This document shows, one piece after another, positions 23,374 through 33,574 of a stretch of DNA of 64,000 bases. Every line of letters begins with the position of its first letter. Position 1 is the first letter of the stretch. The stretch spans positions 62,001 through 126,000 of the forward strand of contig NW_026251419.1 in NCBI RefSeq assembly GCF_025118155.1. Direction: 5' to 3'. This stretch comes from Cokeromyces recurvatus. Lineage: Eukaryota; Mucoromycota; Mucoromycetes; Mucorales; Mucoraceae. Below the pieces are notes generated by a model. That model worked only from the letters and a program-made list of their open reading frames with translations, was not told where the DNA came from and did not search any database. Both the position numbers and the translations under genes were made by a program.

Positions 23374-23615
23374 CCTAATTTCACCATGGTGAAATTATAG
23401 GGATTTTAGTGCTTTTTCCACAAATTCCCTATAATCGGAGTAGTAATGCTACCAAAAATTGACAATTGTCAAATTAACCATCTTTACCATAAATTCCCAT
23501 GGTTAAATTAACCATCTTTACCATGGGGAATTTATATTATTATAACTCTCACCATGGTGAATCTATGATGAAATTACAACATTTACCATGGTATAGACCT
23601 ACTTTACCACTTTTT
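23374..23615. repeat. Cluster of CCATGG-centred palindromes
   Basis: Contains the perfect 18-base palindrome ATTTCACCATGGTGAAAT, the 14-base palindrome TTGACAATTGTCAA, TCACCATGGTGA, TACCATGGTA, and a doubled segment AAATTAACCATCTTTACCAT. A related sequence with AAAGTAGTACTTT and ACATGGGGAATTTTAG is at 24775-24835. No coding function seen. Confidence 0.7.
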
Positions 23616-24475
23616 AATTTACGGATAGAGCATTTATTGGCTTGATCCTTTATATTTTTAGTATATGAGCATCGTTTATATCCTTTTATGGGTCATTTAT
23701 TTAAATTCAACACTTCTTTATTTGTTGTGTTTATAATATATTTCATGCCTCTTTGAAATTCAGATGGCAATAGAGCTTGATTTATTCCCAAAAACGTTAG
23801 ATTAATTTTTTCAATAAATGAAATTTCTTTAGATTATTATTTTTTTTTAATAAATGCTTAATAAAAGCTTTATGAATTTAACAACGTAATAATTATTAGA
23901 CTATTTATTAACTAAAACTTAAAAAGCAACAGAAAATAGATAGTCGAATATGTATAAAGAACAAAATAAATACAAAACAATTCAAAACTGACAGAAACAG
24001 ATATTTATTAAACTATTATTCTTTCAATAAATTATATATAATTGTATAAGCATAATTGCAAGGTTAACAATTGCCATTTCTTATTCATTAATATTGCATT
24101 GTATGAATTGTCATCAGGTGATTTGTTAGCATTCTAGCTTTATGTTTCAAAAAACAAAATATAATAAATAATAAATTAATTAATAAAAGGCTGTCTTTGC
24201 TAAGCAGCAGCTTATATTAAGGGCTTTATTAAATTATTTTGTTTACAATATTTAACCTCCTGGAATTATATTATTTTTTTTTTCATATAACACTTTTTAT
24301 AATATTTAATTTTAACGGTATACAATGTTTAAAAAATCAAATGGTGACGAAGGTGGTGGTGAAGATGGTATTAATGCTGCTGCTGCTGCTGCTGATGACG
24401 ATGACGATGATGATGATGATGATGATGATGATGATCGTAATTTTACATTGCTTATTTTGGTAATATTAATTACTT

Positions 24476-24524
<49 letters not shown>

Positions 24525-24858
24525 AAGAATCGAATTTAGCCAGTTAAATTAATTAAACTGTAGAAATTTCGTTATTTAAAAATTATCGTGCAAAAAATTT
24601 ACCAAAAATTGTGGAATGTAATGTACAAAATAAACAAAAAGAACTTTAAACGTTAATATCTCCATGAATTCTTGACCAAATCTAACAAAAAAAAAATAGT
24701 TTTAAAATGAGGAAATTGAGCAATTTCGAATGGTGTAAAAATAATTATAAAAAGTTCATTTTCCAAAAAGTTGTGGTAAAAGTAGTACTTTCACATGGGG
24801 AATTTTAGTACTTCTACCAAGGGGAATGTATGGTGATATTTGCAATTATTTGCAGTGT
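23616..24858. other. AT-rich interior with triplet microsatellite
   Basis: Mostly AT-rich without genes. A short ORF from 24325 (MFKKSNGDEGGGEDG, then poly-Ala and 14 Asp from GCT and GAT/GAC repeats) is followed by a GT and an A-run of about 43; it could be a first exon, but nothing downstream supports it. Confidence 0.4.
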
Positions 24859-24958
24859 TACCCTACTACGTCATATGTTTTATTTAATGATCGCTTAGAA
24901 CTATAGCATTCAGGTACATACTTTTTTTTTTTTTTTTTTTTTTTTGAGAGCTTGTTGC
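24859..24958 (+). repeat. Repeat A, copy 3 (5'-truncated), directly upstream of orphan ORF
   Basis: Shares CCCTACTACGTCATATG through GAGAGCTTGTTGC with copies 1 and 2 in the same orientation, with a longer T-run. It ends 41 bases before the ATG at 24999, so it occupies the promoter or 5' UTR position of that ORF. Confidence 0.8.
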
Positions 24959-24998
24959 GTCTTTGGATTTCTATTTTTTAATTAATAAACCTTGAACA

Positions 24999-26630
24999 AT
25001 GACCAAGCCAAAACTACCGCGTACCATTTCAAGAAATTATGTGATACCAGAGGCGATAAGACATGAGCTAGAGTTTGAGCCCTATATTCTTAACGGTCCC
25101 ATAGGTAAAATCTGTGACCCATTGGAACACGTTAATACAATCCCTGTCAAAACTCTTTCTGAACTTGATCTTAAGCACTTTTACAATAACTTGATTCAAG
25201 GGTTATATTCGCTAGCCACTAGACACAAAAATGATATTGATTTAAATCAAGTTACCAAGGAATATCTCAAAGAAGTTTATAAATACTGTTCCAAAAAACC
25301 TTTTCAAAAGAAATTAATTCTAAAAGCGAATACTGTTTTAAAAGAGAATGAAGAGTATTTAAATAACATCAAGATAAAAAAAGCAAAGAAGAGAACAGCG
25401 CAAGAAGCCGAACTTTTAGGTGTAGACATGACACACACTTCTATCAAACAGTATAGGTCAGAAGTATTAATTGATATCTCCAATGCCAGACAAAGTGAGC
25501 AAGCTACATCACGTAGTTCACACAAAACAAGTTTATCAAGTACTCAATATGAATTACACGAACCTAGTGCAAAATGCATAATTATGGAAAAGAACCAAAA
25601 AAGATTTATTTTAAATTCAACATTATCATGCTTATCAACACCGCACAAACCCAAAATTCAAAAAGTAGATAGAAAAACCATAGCTGATTTATGTTCTTTA
25701 GGGATCGAGTCTCTCGAGAATGATGATAACTATAAGGATACAGATACAATGAAGGAATTTAAGGAAAACTGTAAAATGCAGGAGGAAAACAAATCATTGT
25801 CAAAAATCAATAATATCCTGGATTTTCTGGATGACGTCCTGAACTATGACTTTACTGAATTCCCATGTAGAATTTGGAGCCATTTGATTCACAAGTCAAT
25901 AGATACCAACACTAAATATCTTGCCAATATTATATCATACACTTTAACAGACTTTCATTGTAATTGTAAACAGCCAATGGTCCTCAACAGCAACCATGAG
26001 AGAACTCCATTTGTTGAATATGTCATACCCATGTTTAAATACCTATCTAAAGAAACCGGTATGCTTGATTTCTCGTGGTGTGAAAAGCTAGTTCAAACTC
26101 AAAAATACGCACAAATCTCTGAAGTTGATTATGAATCAAGAAGTACAGATGCGAAATATGCTGATGGTCTTGGAAAAGCCAATAACTCCGAAGTTCTGTT
26201 TATTGAATCTTCCAGTGGTTTACTACAAGAGAATATTAGTCATACTCTTGAAGACACCTTAAAGCTCTTAGTCGAATGCAATGGTGCACTTTGTTACATC
26301 CTTCGTCATTTTAAGAATAGCCGATTCAAAACAGCCTTGAAAAAATCAACTTTTGGTGTTCAAGTAATCAAAGATACAGTCACTCTCTCCAAAATGAACT
26401 TGAAAGAAGACCGATTATGGAAGTTTGTTGAATTGAGATCTGCAGTTATCCCTACAAACTGGAGTGACCGTTTTAACTGGGTAAAAATGTTTGAACTAAT
26501 TGCTACGTTATTTTTATGCCTGAAAGAAGAAGAACGTGTTGATATGGAAATGAAAAAGGAAAATTCTGGTTTAACAGCTGTTCCAAAGGAAGAAACTCTT
26601 GCTGCGTTGTTGAGTTTTCCTGAATTATAA
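24999..26630 (+). CDS. Orphan 543-residue protein, possible nuclease-like domain; likely element-borne
   Basis: Single uninterrupted exon, start ATG at 24999 preceded by CTTGAACA. I do not recognise a named family, but proteins of this style are, to my memory, frequent and uncharacterised in mucoralean genomes. N-terminal third is helical and Lys-rich; a low-complexity Ser/Thr/His linker follows (about 165-200). The C-terminal half has FVEYVIPMFKYLSKETG, LDFSWCEKLV, ESRSTDAKYADGLGK, EVLFIESSSG, HTLEDTLKLLVECN, FGVQVIKDTVTLSKM and VELRSAVIPTNWSDRFNW. The order Glu helix, then ADG, then a beta-strand ending I-E-x-S, resembles a PD-(D/E)XK nuclease core in which Lys is replaced by Ser. That is inference. 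Repeat A lies just upstream; the 3' end is duplicated in inverted orientation at 22124-22556. Confidence 0.7.
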   Translation: MTKPKLPRTISRNYVIPEAIRHELEFEPYILNGPIGKICDPLEHVNTIPVKTLSELDLKHFYNNLIQGLYSLATRHKNDIDLNQVTKEYLKEVYKYCSKKPFQKKLILKANTVLKENEEYLNNIKIKKAKKRTAQEAELLGVDMTHTSIKQYRSEVLIDISNARQSEQATSRSSHKTSLSSTQYELHEPSAKCIIMEKNQKRFILNSTLSCLSTPHKPKIQKVDRKTIADLCSLGIESLENDDNYKDTDTMKEFKENCKMQEENKSLSKINNILDFLDDVLNYDFTEFPCRIWSHLIHKSIDTNTKYLANIISYTLTDFHCNCKQPMVLNSNHERTPFVEYVIPMFKYLSKETGMLDFSWCEKLVQTQKYAQISEVDYESRSTDAKYADGLGKANNSEVLFIESSSGLLQENISHTLEDTLKLLVECNGALCYILRHFKNSRFKTALKKSTFGVQVIKDTVTLSKMNLKEDRLWKFVELRSAVIPTNWSDRFNWVKMFELIATLFLCLKEEERVDMEMKKENSGLTAVPKEETLAALLSFPEL

Positions 26631-26702
26631 TAAAAATCAATTATCTCTCTATTGATGATCAAAAATTTCTACTAGTCTTGCAAAAATTCTATTGAGCTCA
26701 AA
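26262..26702 (+). repeat. Right arm of the inverted repeat
   Basis: Covers the last third of the orphan ORF and about 70 bases of 3' flank, up to TTGAGCTCAA. The left arm ends at the same place, so duplication included flanking DNA but not the 26775 terminus. Confidence 0.85.
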
Positions 26703-26734
26703 CATTTATATTGGCCAAACAAAAATGTCTATTA

Positions 26735-26775
26735 TTATTTTCCCAAAATCCTATTTCCAAACCCAAAGCACTGTA
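26735..26775 (-). repeat. Inward-facing terminus T3, beside the orphan ORF 3' side
   Basis: On the minus strand starts TA-CAGTGCTTTGGGTTTGG, then AAATAGGATTTTGGG. It shares CAGTG, TTTG and the GTTTGGAAATA core with T1 and T2. Confidence 0.5.
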
Positions 26776-27949
26776 TTATAAACATACCCTACCCTTGGTA
26801 CAAAACTTGTAAACTGGCTATGTAATTCTGAATCTAGTATCTATTGATATATCTTGCTTTTCCTCTTCCCTTCTCTTTCTTTTTTACCCTTTTGCCTATC
26901 AAAAGGTTTTTTAGTACACTTTTTTCCTTTCTCGAACTGATCCGGGCAATCCAATACTGCCAGTATTATGTGCTCACATGGGTTGTTTAAATTTTTGTTA
27001 TAAATAAAATAATTCTTAATCGTATTATAAACCATACATGAACTTGATTACTACTTCCGTAATGAATTTCTTCCTGATCCTGTCGATCCTGGTCTCAAGC
27101 TGTTAAATTGGTTATCCAAGTAATAGTGTGTGTCTTCCTGGTCACTTTGGTCTTATTTGTATTTAAATTGTTTCTTCTCACTTTTTTTTTGCTTTTTCCT
27201 CCTTATATTTTCTCTTAATTCCAAAATAATGCTCTTTTTTTTTTTCCTTCTTGTCCTTTAGGAAGGTTTTTATTCTTATTTCCCTCTATAACTGGCTCTG
27301 GCAATATTGCGCATTTATTTCGTTACTTCATGCTCATTGCCAAAAAATTTAAATTAAAATAATAATAAACCCATAATTTAATCGTATTATAAACCAGAGA
27401 CTCAAGACGCTGTGATCGGCTTGTCATATAATACGCTAGTACCACAAGTGGATTCATTGGATTTTTTTTTTCTTTCATGTGCTCTTTGATAGAAGTTAGA
27501 TGAGATAAAATACAAGATTTGGTCTAGTATTTACAGTTAATTTCCAACAAATGTGTGCGATTGCTATTTATATCAAATTGCTGTTCAAAATTAATATTTA
27601 AAAAAAAAAAAAAAAAAAAAAAACTCTTTCACTACGATAACTAGCGCAACGGGCAATATATTATATAACGATCAAATACGTAGGTGTGATGTTGAATTAG
27701 TCTTGACATGAATTTCTGATCTACACAATTTTATATTTTAATGAATATTGGGACTGACATGCTTGTTACTTCAGTTTTTTGACACAATAAATACGTCAGA
27801 TTTGTTTCATCTGATCATTCTGTTTGTACTGAATAATAACGTCTAATTGGTCGATTTTAATCTTATCGAGATATATATTCATTGTTTGTGCTGTGATCAG
27901 TCCCAGAAAAAAAAGGCAAATCAGAAAGCCCGATTTTCAGTAACCTTTT
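26776..27949. other. AT-rich flank with a repeated 19-mer
   Basis: No gene. The string TTAATCGTATTATAAACC occurs at about 27016-27033 and again at 27380-27397, each after an AT-rich stretch, spaced about 364 bases. A-run at 27600-27623. Confidence 0.45.
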
Positions 27950-28006
27950 ATCCGATTTACTTTTACCTTCTAATTTTTTTTGTATTTCCAAACGCGAAAC
28001 ACTGTA
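27950..28006 (-). repeat. Terminal-inverted-repeat-like end T2
   Basis: Reverse complement begins TA-CAGTGTTTCGCGTTTGG and reaches ATTAGAAGGTAAAAG, matching T1 at 21468. Confidence 0.6.
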
Positions 28007-29064
28007 TAGAAGAAAGCCTTCAATATCAAAAATAAAATATTTTATATAACATAGTAGTCATCTCGATTAAGGAGTTACACATTCGGATAAAAAAAAAAAA
28101 AAAAAAAAAAAAACTTTATTCTTATACAATAAAATGTATTTATTCTGATTTATATTCTACAGAAACTCATCATTTTGCTAGTAAGAAAATATTGAGGGGA
28201 AATATTTTTTTTTCTTTTAAATTTTGAAATTAGGAACAATAACAAATGTATAATGTTATCATTTTTATAGATCAATACACCTAAAAAAAATGCTCTTTTC
28301 GAGTGTAAAAGCTTGTCATAACATAATATTAATATAATAACAACGGTCTGGCTAATGGAAGAATAAAATAGAATTGAAGAACATGGATAATAATAAAAGA
28401 AAGGAAGGGAATGAAGAACAAGGTGAAACTGCTAAAGAAAAAAAAAAAAAAAAAAAAAAAAAACTCCTATAATATTCACCTCTTATCTTATCTTAAAAGA
28501 GAAAAAGATAGAGCCGACAAATTATTTAAGAGGTCATTATAATTAGGAATAAGACTCTGTTTATCAAATTATTTATCTGTTGGTAAAATATCTTAAAAAA
28601 AAAAAAAAAAAGAACAACGAATTTCAACCTCAAATTCATTTCGCTAAAAGAATTTCCAAATTGTCTCAGGTTACAAGTTCAGCTTTCTGCTGGTAGCTGT
28701 CTATCAAATTCTGTAATTATAAAATAAAAAAAATGATCGTCTTGTGTTTCATTTTATAATATCTAAAAAACCATCTTATCTGATTTTTTATTTTTTTTTT
28801 ATTTTTTCATTTTTTATTTAATTTGAATTAAGATGTATAAAATAAAATAAAATAATAAGTAGTAAATAAAAAATAAAGACAAACAAAGCAACTAAATGTA
28901 TAATGATAAATAGTATTAGAGTAGTAAAAGGGAAAGTATAAGTGAGAGGAGAGAAGAGGAGAGGAGTGGGGGAAGAAGGGTTATAATGATATAATTTTAG
29001 ACTCGACGTTGAATACATTCAATATATAAATCAAACATCTTCATCCGTTAAAATATGGTTTGAA
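28007..29064. other. AT-rich intergenic region
   Basis: About 1 kb with A-runs at 28090-28112, 28437-28462 and 28594-28610, and no recognisable gene. Purine-rich stretch GAGGAGAGAAGAGGAGAGG around 28946-28965. Confidence 0.5.
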
Positions 29065-30152
29065 TCAAACGAATTTTTTTTTTAAATCATCACATAATTG
29101 ATCCAAGTCAATATTTGGGCAATAACTCTTGACGTCTTGATTCACTTGATAAACTCGTCGATTGGCCCCTTTAGCATTTTTTAAGACATGAATCACTTTT
29201 TTTTTACATGGTTTTTCATTCTCGGTGCACATTTCAAAAAGGGGTCATTGCTATTACGATGTTGTTCAAAGAGAGCTTGCATTTGCTCAGAAAATAATGG
29301 ATCCAAGTCGGCAGTAGTATGAAAGGGTTCAAGACGTTATTATAGTAGTATCTAACAAACCATCTGTTCCAAATATGCTGAAAATGATGAATCATTTATC
29401 ATTGAAAAGCTATTATCCATGGCGATTGGTGCTGTATTTAATAAAGGTAACTGATAATCTGTTAAGAATAAATTATTATCTTTGCCATGGAATAGGTCAG
29501 ATGTGGGTGTTTGGCTTGCAAAAGTAAAATTAGGTATTGTTGATGTTGTTGCTACTGTTGCTGCTGCTGCTGCTGCTGTTGTTGTTGTTGTTGTTTGTCG
29601 TTGTTGTTGTTACAGCGTTTGAAGTGAGGCAATCTGTATTTGAGGATTCAGAGTCAAACATAGCTGAACTCAAGCTCTCTGAAAAATGACAACAACAATC
29701 GTTATTATTAGCACATGTATCAGATACAGAGAAAGTGGTAGTAGCTTCAGATAAAGGTGAGGATGATAACTCAGAAATATCCTCTTGTGATATTATGTTC
29801 ACTTGCTCATCATGAATAACAGGTTGTATATTCATTGTATTCGTCGTTACTTGTAACTCTTCCTCTGTTTTAAACATTTCCTTCTTACGTCATTCCCTAA
29901 CGTTTTATGAGGAATTCAAATGTAAACTTTGCATCCTTCAGAATATAATTTTCTTCCTTTAATCTTTCATTTTCCTTTTTCAAACGAGCATTCTCTCTTG
30001 AAAGTTCCTTTTCACGCTTTTCCTTAGCTGCCTTTAATTCTGTATTTGTGCCTGCAATTCATTTACAAATTGTTTTTACGTTCTCTAAAAGCTCTTGGGC
30101 TGCACGGTTCTGTGCTTTTCTTTTTAATTTAGGGTCAGTGGTAACTCCTATA

Positions 30153-30186
<34 letters not shown>

Positions 30187-30548
30187 AAGTTTCAGATATT
30201 GAAAAGATGATATTATACTCATACATCAGAAGATTCCACCATAGGCTTTCGTCCAGGTTTCTTTGGTTTTTTAATGGTAGAAGCTATGAAAAAAAAAAAA
30301 AAAAAGCTCAGTTTAAATCACAGATCGGGCAATTCGGTTTTAATTTTTGTTTGTTTTTTGTTAATTAAATACCCGCTGAAGTAGGTTTTTTTTTATTGTC
30401 TTTGCTGTATAAAATAAAGTAACTTCTATTAGAAATATACGATTGAAGTAAAATATGTTTATATGTTTACTTTTTCTTGTTATTTTTCTCTTTGTCTTTG
30501 GAACAGAATCACTGCTCCACTCAAATGAATCATCCGAACTTAAAGAGT
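29065..30548 (-). CDS. Pap1/Yap1-like redox bZIP transcription factor (frame breaks, 5' end unresolved)
   Basis: Oxidative-stress transcription factor family whose nuclear export is controlled by cysteine oxidation. Exon order on the minus strand: a Ser/Asp-rich piece SLSSDDSFEWSSD (from 30548), then KKPKKPGRKPM, then the basic region KRKAQNRAAQ...(AF)RERK, characteristic of the Yap/Pap subclass, and a leucine zipper with repeated ENxRLKEEN. The C-terminal part has poly-Asn/Ser, DLDPLFSEQMQALFEQH, and a Cys-rich tail: CTENEKPCKKK and YCPNIDLDQLCDDLKKK, matching the C-terminal redox domain. Frame is lost at least in the basic region (three missing bases around 30040-30110), at about 29860-29915, 29530, 29340 and 29230. 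The number of breaks is high; either base errors or a decaying copy. First exon not identified. Residue assignments across breaks are inferred from the family. Confidence 0.72.
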
Positions 30549-31080
30549 CTGTATAAAACTTGAATTTGCATATCAGATAAGATAATATAAAGATTAAAAA
30601 AAAATATAAAGAAAAAAAAAAGATTAAAAAAAATAAACAAAATGGAATCTTATAGTTGTATTTATATATTTTATCCATTAAATCAATCTTGTTTCGCTTC
30701 TTATTATGAATGTGAAATTTTATTTTAATTGGGGAAAATAAAGCGCAGACATAAATTACAGGTTTAAAACCAACAACAAGAAGCATAATAATTGATTAAA
30801 AAAAAAAATAAATAAATAAATAAAAAGAGTGGTATATACATATTTATTTATATATGTGTATGTGTTGTGTATGTGTTTATCCTTTTTTTTTTGGTTTGTT
30901 TATTTTGGTCATCTTTGCTTCTCCTGAAGATAACCACTACTACTAACATAAAAATCTTCTTCTTCAGTATATTAGAATAACGAGATGTTAGTTGTTCTTC
31001 CTTTCGTTTCCCACTTTTTGTTTTATAACACAACTGACCTTCCTCATATAAGATGTTATTTCATTATCATTATCACCATA

Positions 31081-33166
31081 TTATATTGTTCTAACTGAGA
31101 AGATGTACAAGGAGAAGACCTTTGCTCTGATATAGAGGATACATTTCTTTCCTTCTTCTTCTTCTTCTTCGTTTTCTTCTGAATAAAAACCTACAGAGAA
31201 TGATCCTGTAGTAGTCGTCATAGAAGACCTCCATGAACGTCTATTATTATCAACAGCAGCAGCAGCGTAATAGAATGATTGTTTACTTGTTGGTGATATC
31301 ACACAATCATCAGGCAATATACTCCTACTCCATAATTATTCGATAGTCGTCTCACTCTTTTATTATTAATATTACTACTATTACTATTACTATTATTATT
31401 ATGATTCACAGTAGAATTCTGGGTTAAGAGAAGCGAACGTCGTTTAGCACGATATTCTGATGGACGGATTGTTTTCTCCATATTATTATCATCGCTGTTC
31501 AAATAATGGCATTGTTACTGTTGTAGATGGTAAGGTATTGGATGATGATGGTAATAATGTGGGAGATAAAGTGATTGGATGATGATTATTATTAGTAGTA
31601 GTAGTAGACGATAATGATGGTATACTGTCTACTGAAGAAGATTTCCTTTCAACATCCTCGAAATAAGATGATAATGATGATGATGACATTGTTGTTGTTG
31701 TTGATGTTGCTGTGCTGCTGTCTCTCTTCACTATTATTGAGCTCAATATATTCATATGATGAATTGCATTTCTTACTTTTAAACTTTTTATATATTGTAC
31801 AGAGTAAGAATACATAAGTAGACCATAGAAATGCAGCTGCTAATATCAAATTGACATAAGTTGACGGATCTTTAATATAAAATCGCATATAACGAATCCA
31901 ACCCACATTGGATCCCATCAATAAAATTCCTCCACAAATCGATAAAAGAGATGCTAATAATCCTGTAACAAGTGTAATGGATGCGAAAATAAACTTGTGT
32001 CTACATTTCTTTGATAATGACTTGGTGTTGATAAAAGTGTGTTATCATTGTCATCGTCATCATCATCTATTAAATTAGTTGTATCTGTATGTGGTTGAAA
32101 CATTCGATGGGGTAAATTATCAGCTGGTGATTTACGAAATATAATTTGAATAAGCGAGCTATGGCTCCGATAATGAATAAATAACCTAACATAGTGTGTA
32201 CTTCTGCAGTAAGGATCATCTGTTTGAGTTAATCCTCTAACAATAGCTATTATAGCAGACAAAATATATATATATATCAATATATGTATAAGTTTCTAAA
32301 AATATGACTACCTCTGCCTGTTAAACATATAATAAAGGCATTTATTATGTTCTTTCTCTAAGAGCTGGAATCCATGTTTGTACACTTAAACTAATTGAAA
32401 ACACACCACCTGTAAACCATAATAGACCTAAAGATTGCCCGCCATTCCGATCCTATAATAGGTGTATCTAAATATAAAATAGAATAAGTAAGCATATCAT
32501 TGTCAAGAATGAGGATCAAATATATATATATATACCAGCCAAAAATAAACTAATAAATCCCCAGAAGGTGATAATGATGCCTTCATAATATTCTGGAGTA
32601 GAAGGACGCGGTATATGGATAATAGAAAGCAGATGTAGTAAGATGAGGGTTCCATAGACAAGGAAACCTGTTCCCATAGTAACTGGCATGATACATGAGG
32701 CTGGATGATAGCTGCTGTCGTCATGACTATCACTCGGGCAACTCTCTGTAAATAAAAGAGCAGTATAACTTAGATAACTTACGGCTGCCAACAAAATAAG
32801 CCATGCCAATGCTAAATCAACCCATTTTGGTATATTTTTTTTAAAATAAATTATCCGTCGTTTAAATCGATAGATTGAAACTAGTATTTGAGTGAATACA
32901 AGAAAGAATAATGAAACAAAGACAATCATAAAGATGCCTTTTTGTAGTTGCCGCAAAGTGATAATGAAAAATCCAGAAATAAATCCGATCAAAGCAAATA
33001 ATATAAAGATACTTTGAATGTATATCTTCTGTCTTCGTAGTTGTTGTGTTAATAATAAAGGATGACAGCCGAGAAATGCAATAACCATAGATATATAATG
33101 TATGATGACAATAGATTGTTTAAAAAGTACATGAGTTGGAAATGACTGAATAGACAATGTGTCCAT
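31081..33166 (-). CDS. YTP1-like multi-pass membrane protein with long Ser/Asn-rich tail
   Basis: Fungal membrane protein family of unknown biochemical role. Exon 1 is 33166-32536 and encodes five or more hydrophobic helices (for example HYISMVIAFLGCHPLLL, WVDLALAWLILLAAVSYL), with an acidic luminal loop (DSHDDSS). It ends in TFWGFISLFLAG; exon 2 (32467-32312) continues DTPIIGSEWRA, then GLLWFTGGVFSISL, VQTWIPAL and NAFIICLTGR, the diagnostic YTP1 C-terminal block. Exon 3 starts at 32246 (IVRGLTQTDDPYC). Next come GWIRYMRFYIKDPSTYVN and a membrane segment, then about 250 residues rich in Ser, Thr, Asn and Glu. Frame breaks are needed around 32435, 32355, 32205, 32140 and 31710. The end could be 31081 or, in another frame, 31056. 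Tandem with the Rieske gene. Confidence 0.78.
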
Positions 33167-33216
33167 TATTTTTTTTTTGATCTCTTTTTAAATGTTAATA
33201 TAATACTACAATGACG

Positions 33217-33247
<31 letters not shown>

Positions 33248-33574
33248 TGTATGTATGTGTATACGTGTTAATAATATATAATGAAAGGAAAGAATAGTAG
33301 TAATTAATAGATTTAATACAATATAAACATATATAAAAAGAATTAAAAGGAGGAAGGGGAAATTTCATTTGAAACCATAAATTAAAACTATAATTTGAAT
33401 CTCCGCACAACAACTAACCCTGTTCTGACCTTCTTTTAGATATTATAATGCGTCTGTATGCTATTGATAACCAACTTAATAATAATACATGTATACTATG
33501 TCTTATTATTAAATATTACATAATATATTATAAACAAATCAAAAACCAATTTATTTTCTTTAATATAAATAGAT

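Larger units (their letters stand above)
21468..28006. mobile_element. Candidate composite mobile element / repeat block with TA-flanked inverted ends
   Basis: The block is bounded by related sequences in inverted orientation. Left end: TA then CAGTGTTTCGCGTTTG at 21468. Right end on the minus strand: TA then CAGTGTTTCGCGTTTGG, ending at 28006. After the first 16 bases both continue with A-rich sequence and ATTAGAAGGT, so similarity extends over about 50 bases with gaps. A third, more diverged inward end (CAGTGCTTTGGGTTTGG) stops at 26775 beside another TA. TA-CAGTG termini are typical of Tc1/mariner elements, but no DDE/D transposase is visible. Inside are the 543-residue ORF, an inverted partial copy of it, and several repeats. 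Alternative readings: two nested elements (21468-26775 inside a larger one), or chance insertion of separate short elements. Confidence 0.45.

Noticed and set aside
24325..24552. Poly-Ala/poly-Asp/poly-Lys ORF as a protein
   Set aside because: Arises from GCT and GAT triplet arrays and an A-run; the Lys part is a homopolymer artefact.
23118..24958. Repeat A copies as long terminal repeats of a retrotransposon
   Set aside because: Two copies are head-to-tail, the third is truncated, and no reverse transcriptase, integrase or Gag sequence lies between them.
33221..33258. ATGT tetranucleotide array as a telomere-like repeat
   Set aside because: Ordinary microsatellite between two genes, not TTAGGG-like and not at a contig end.
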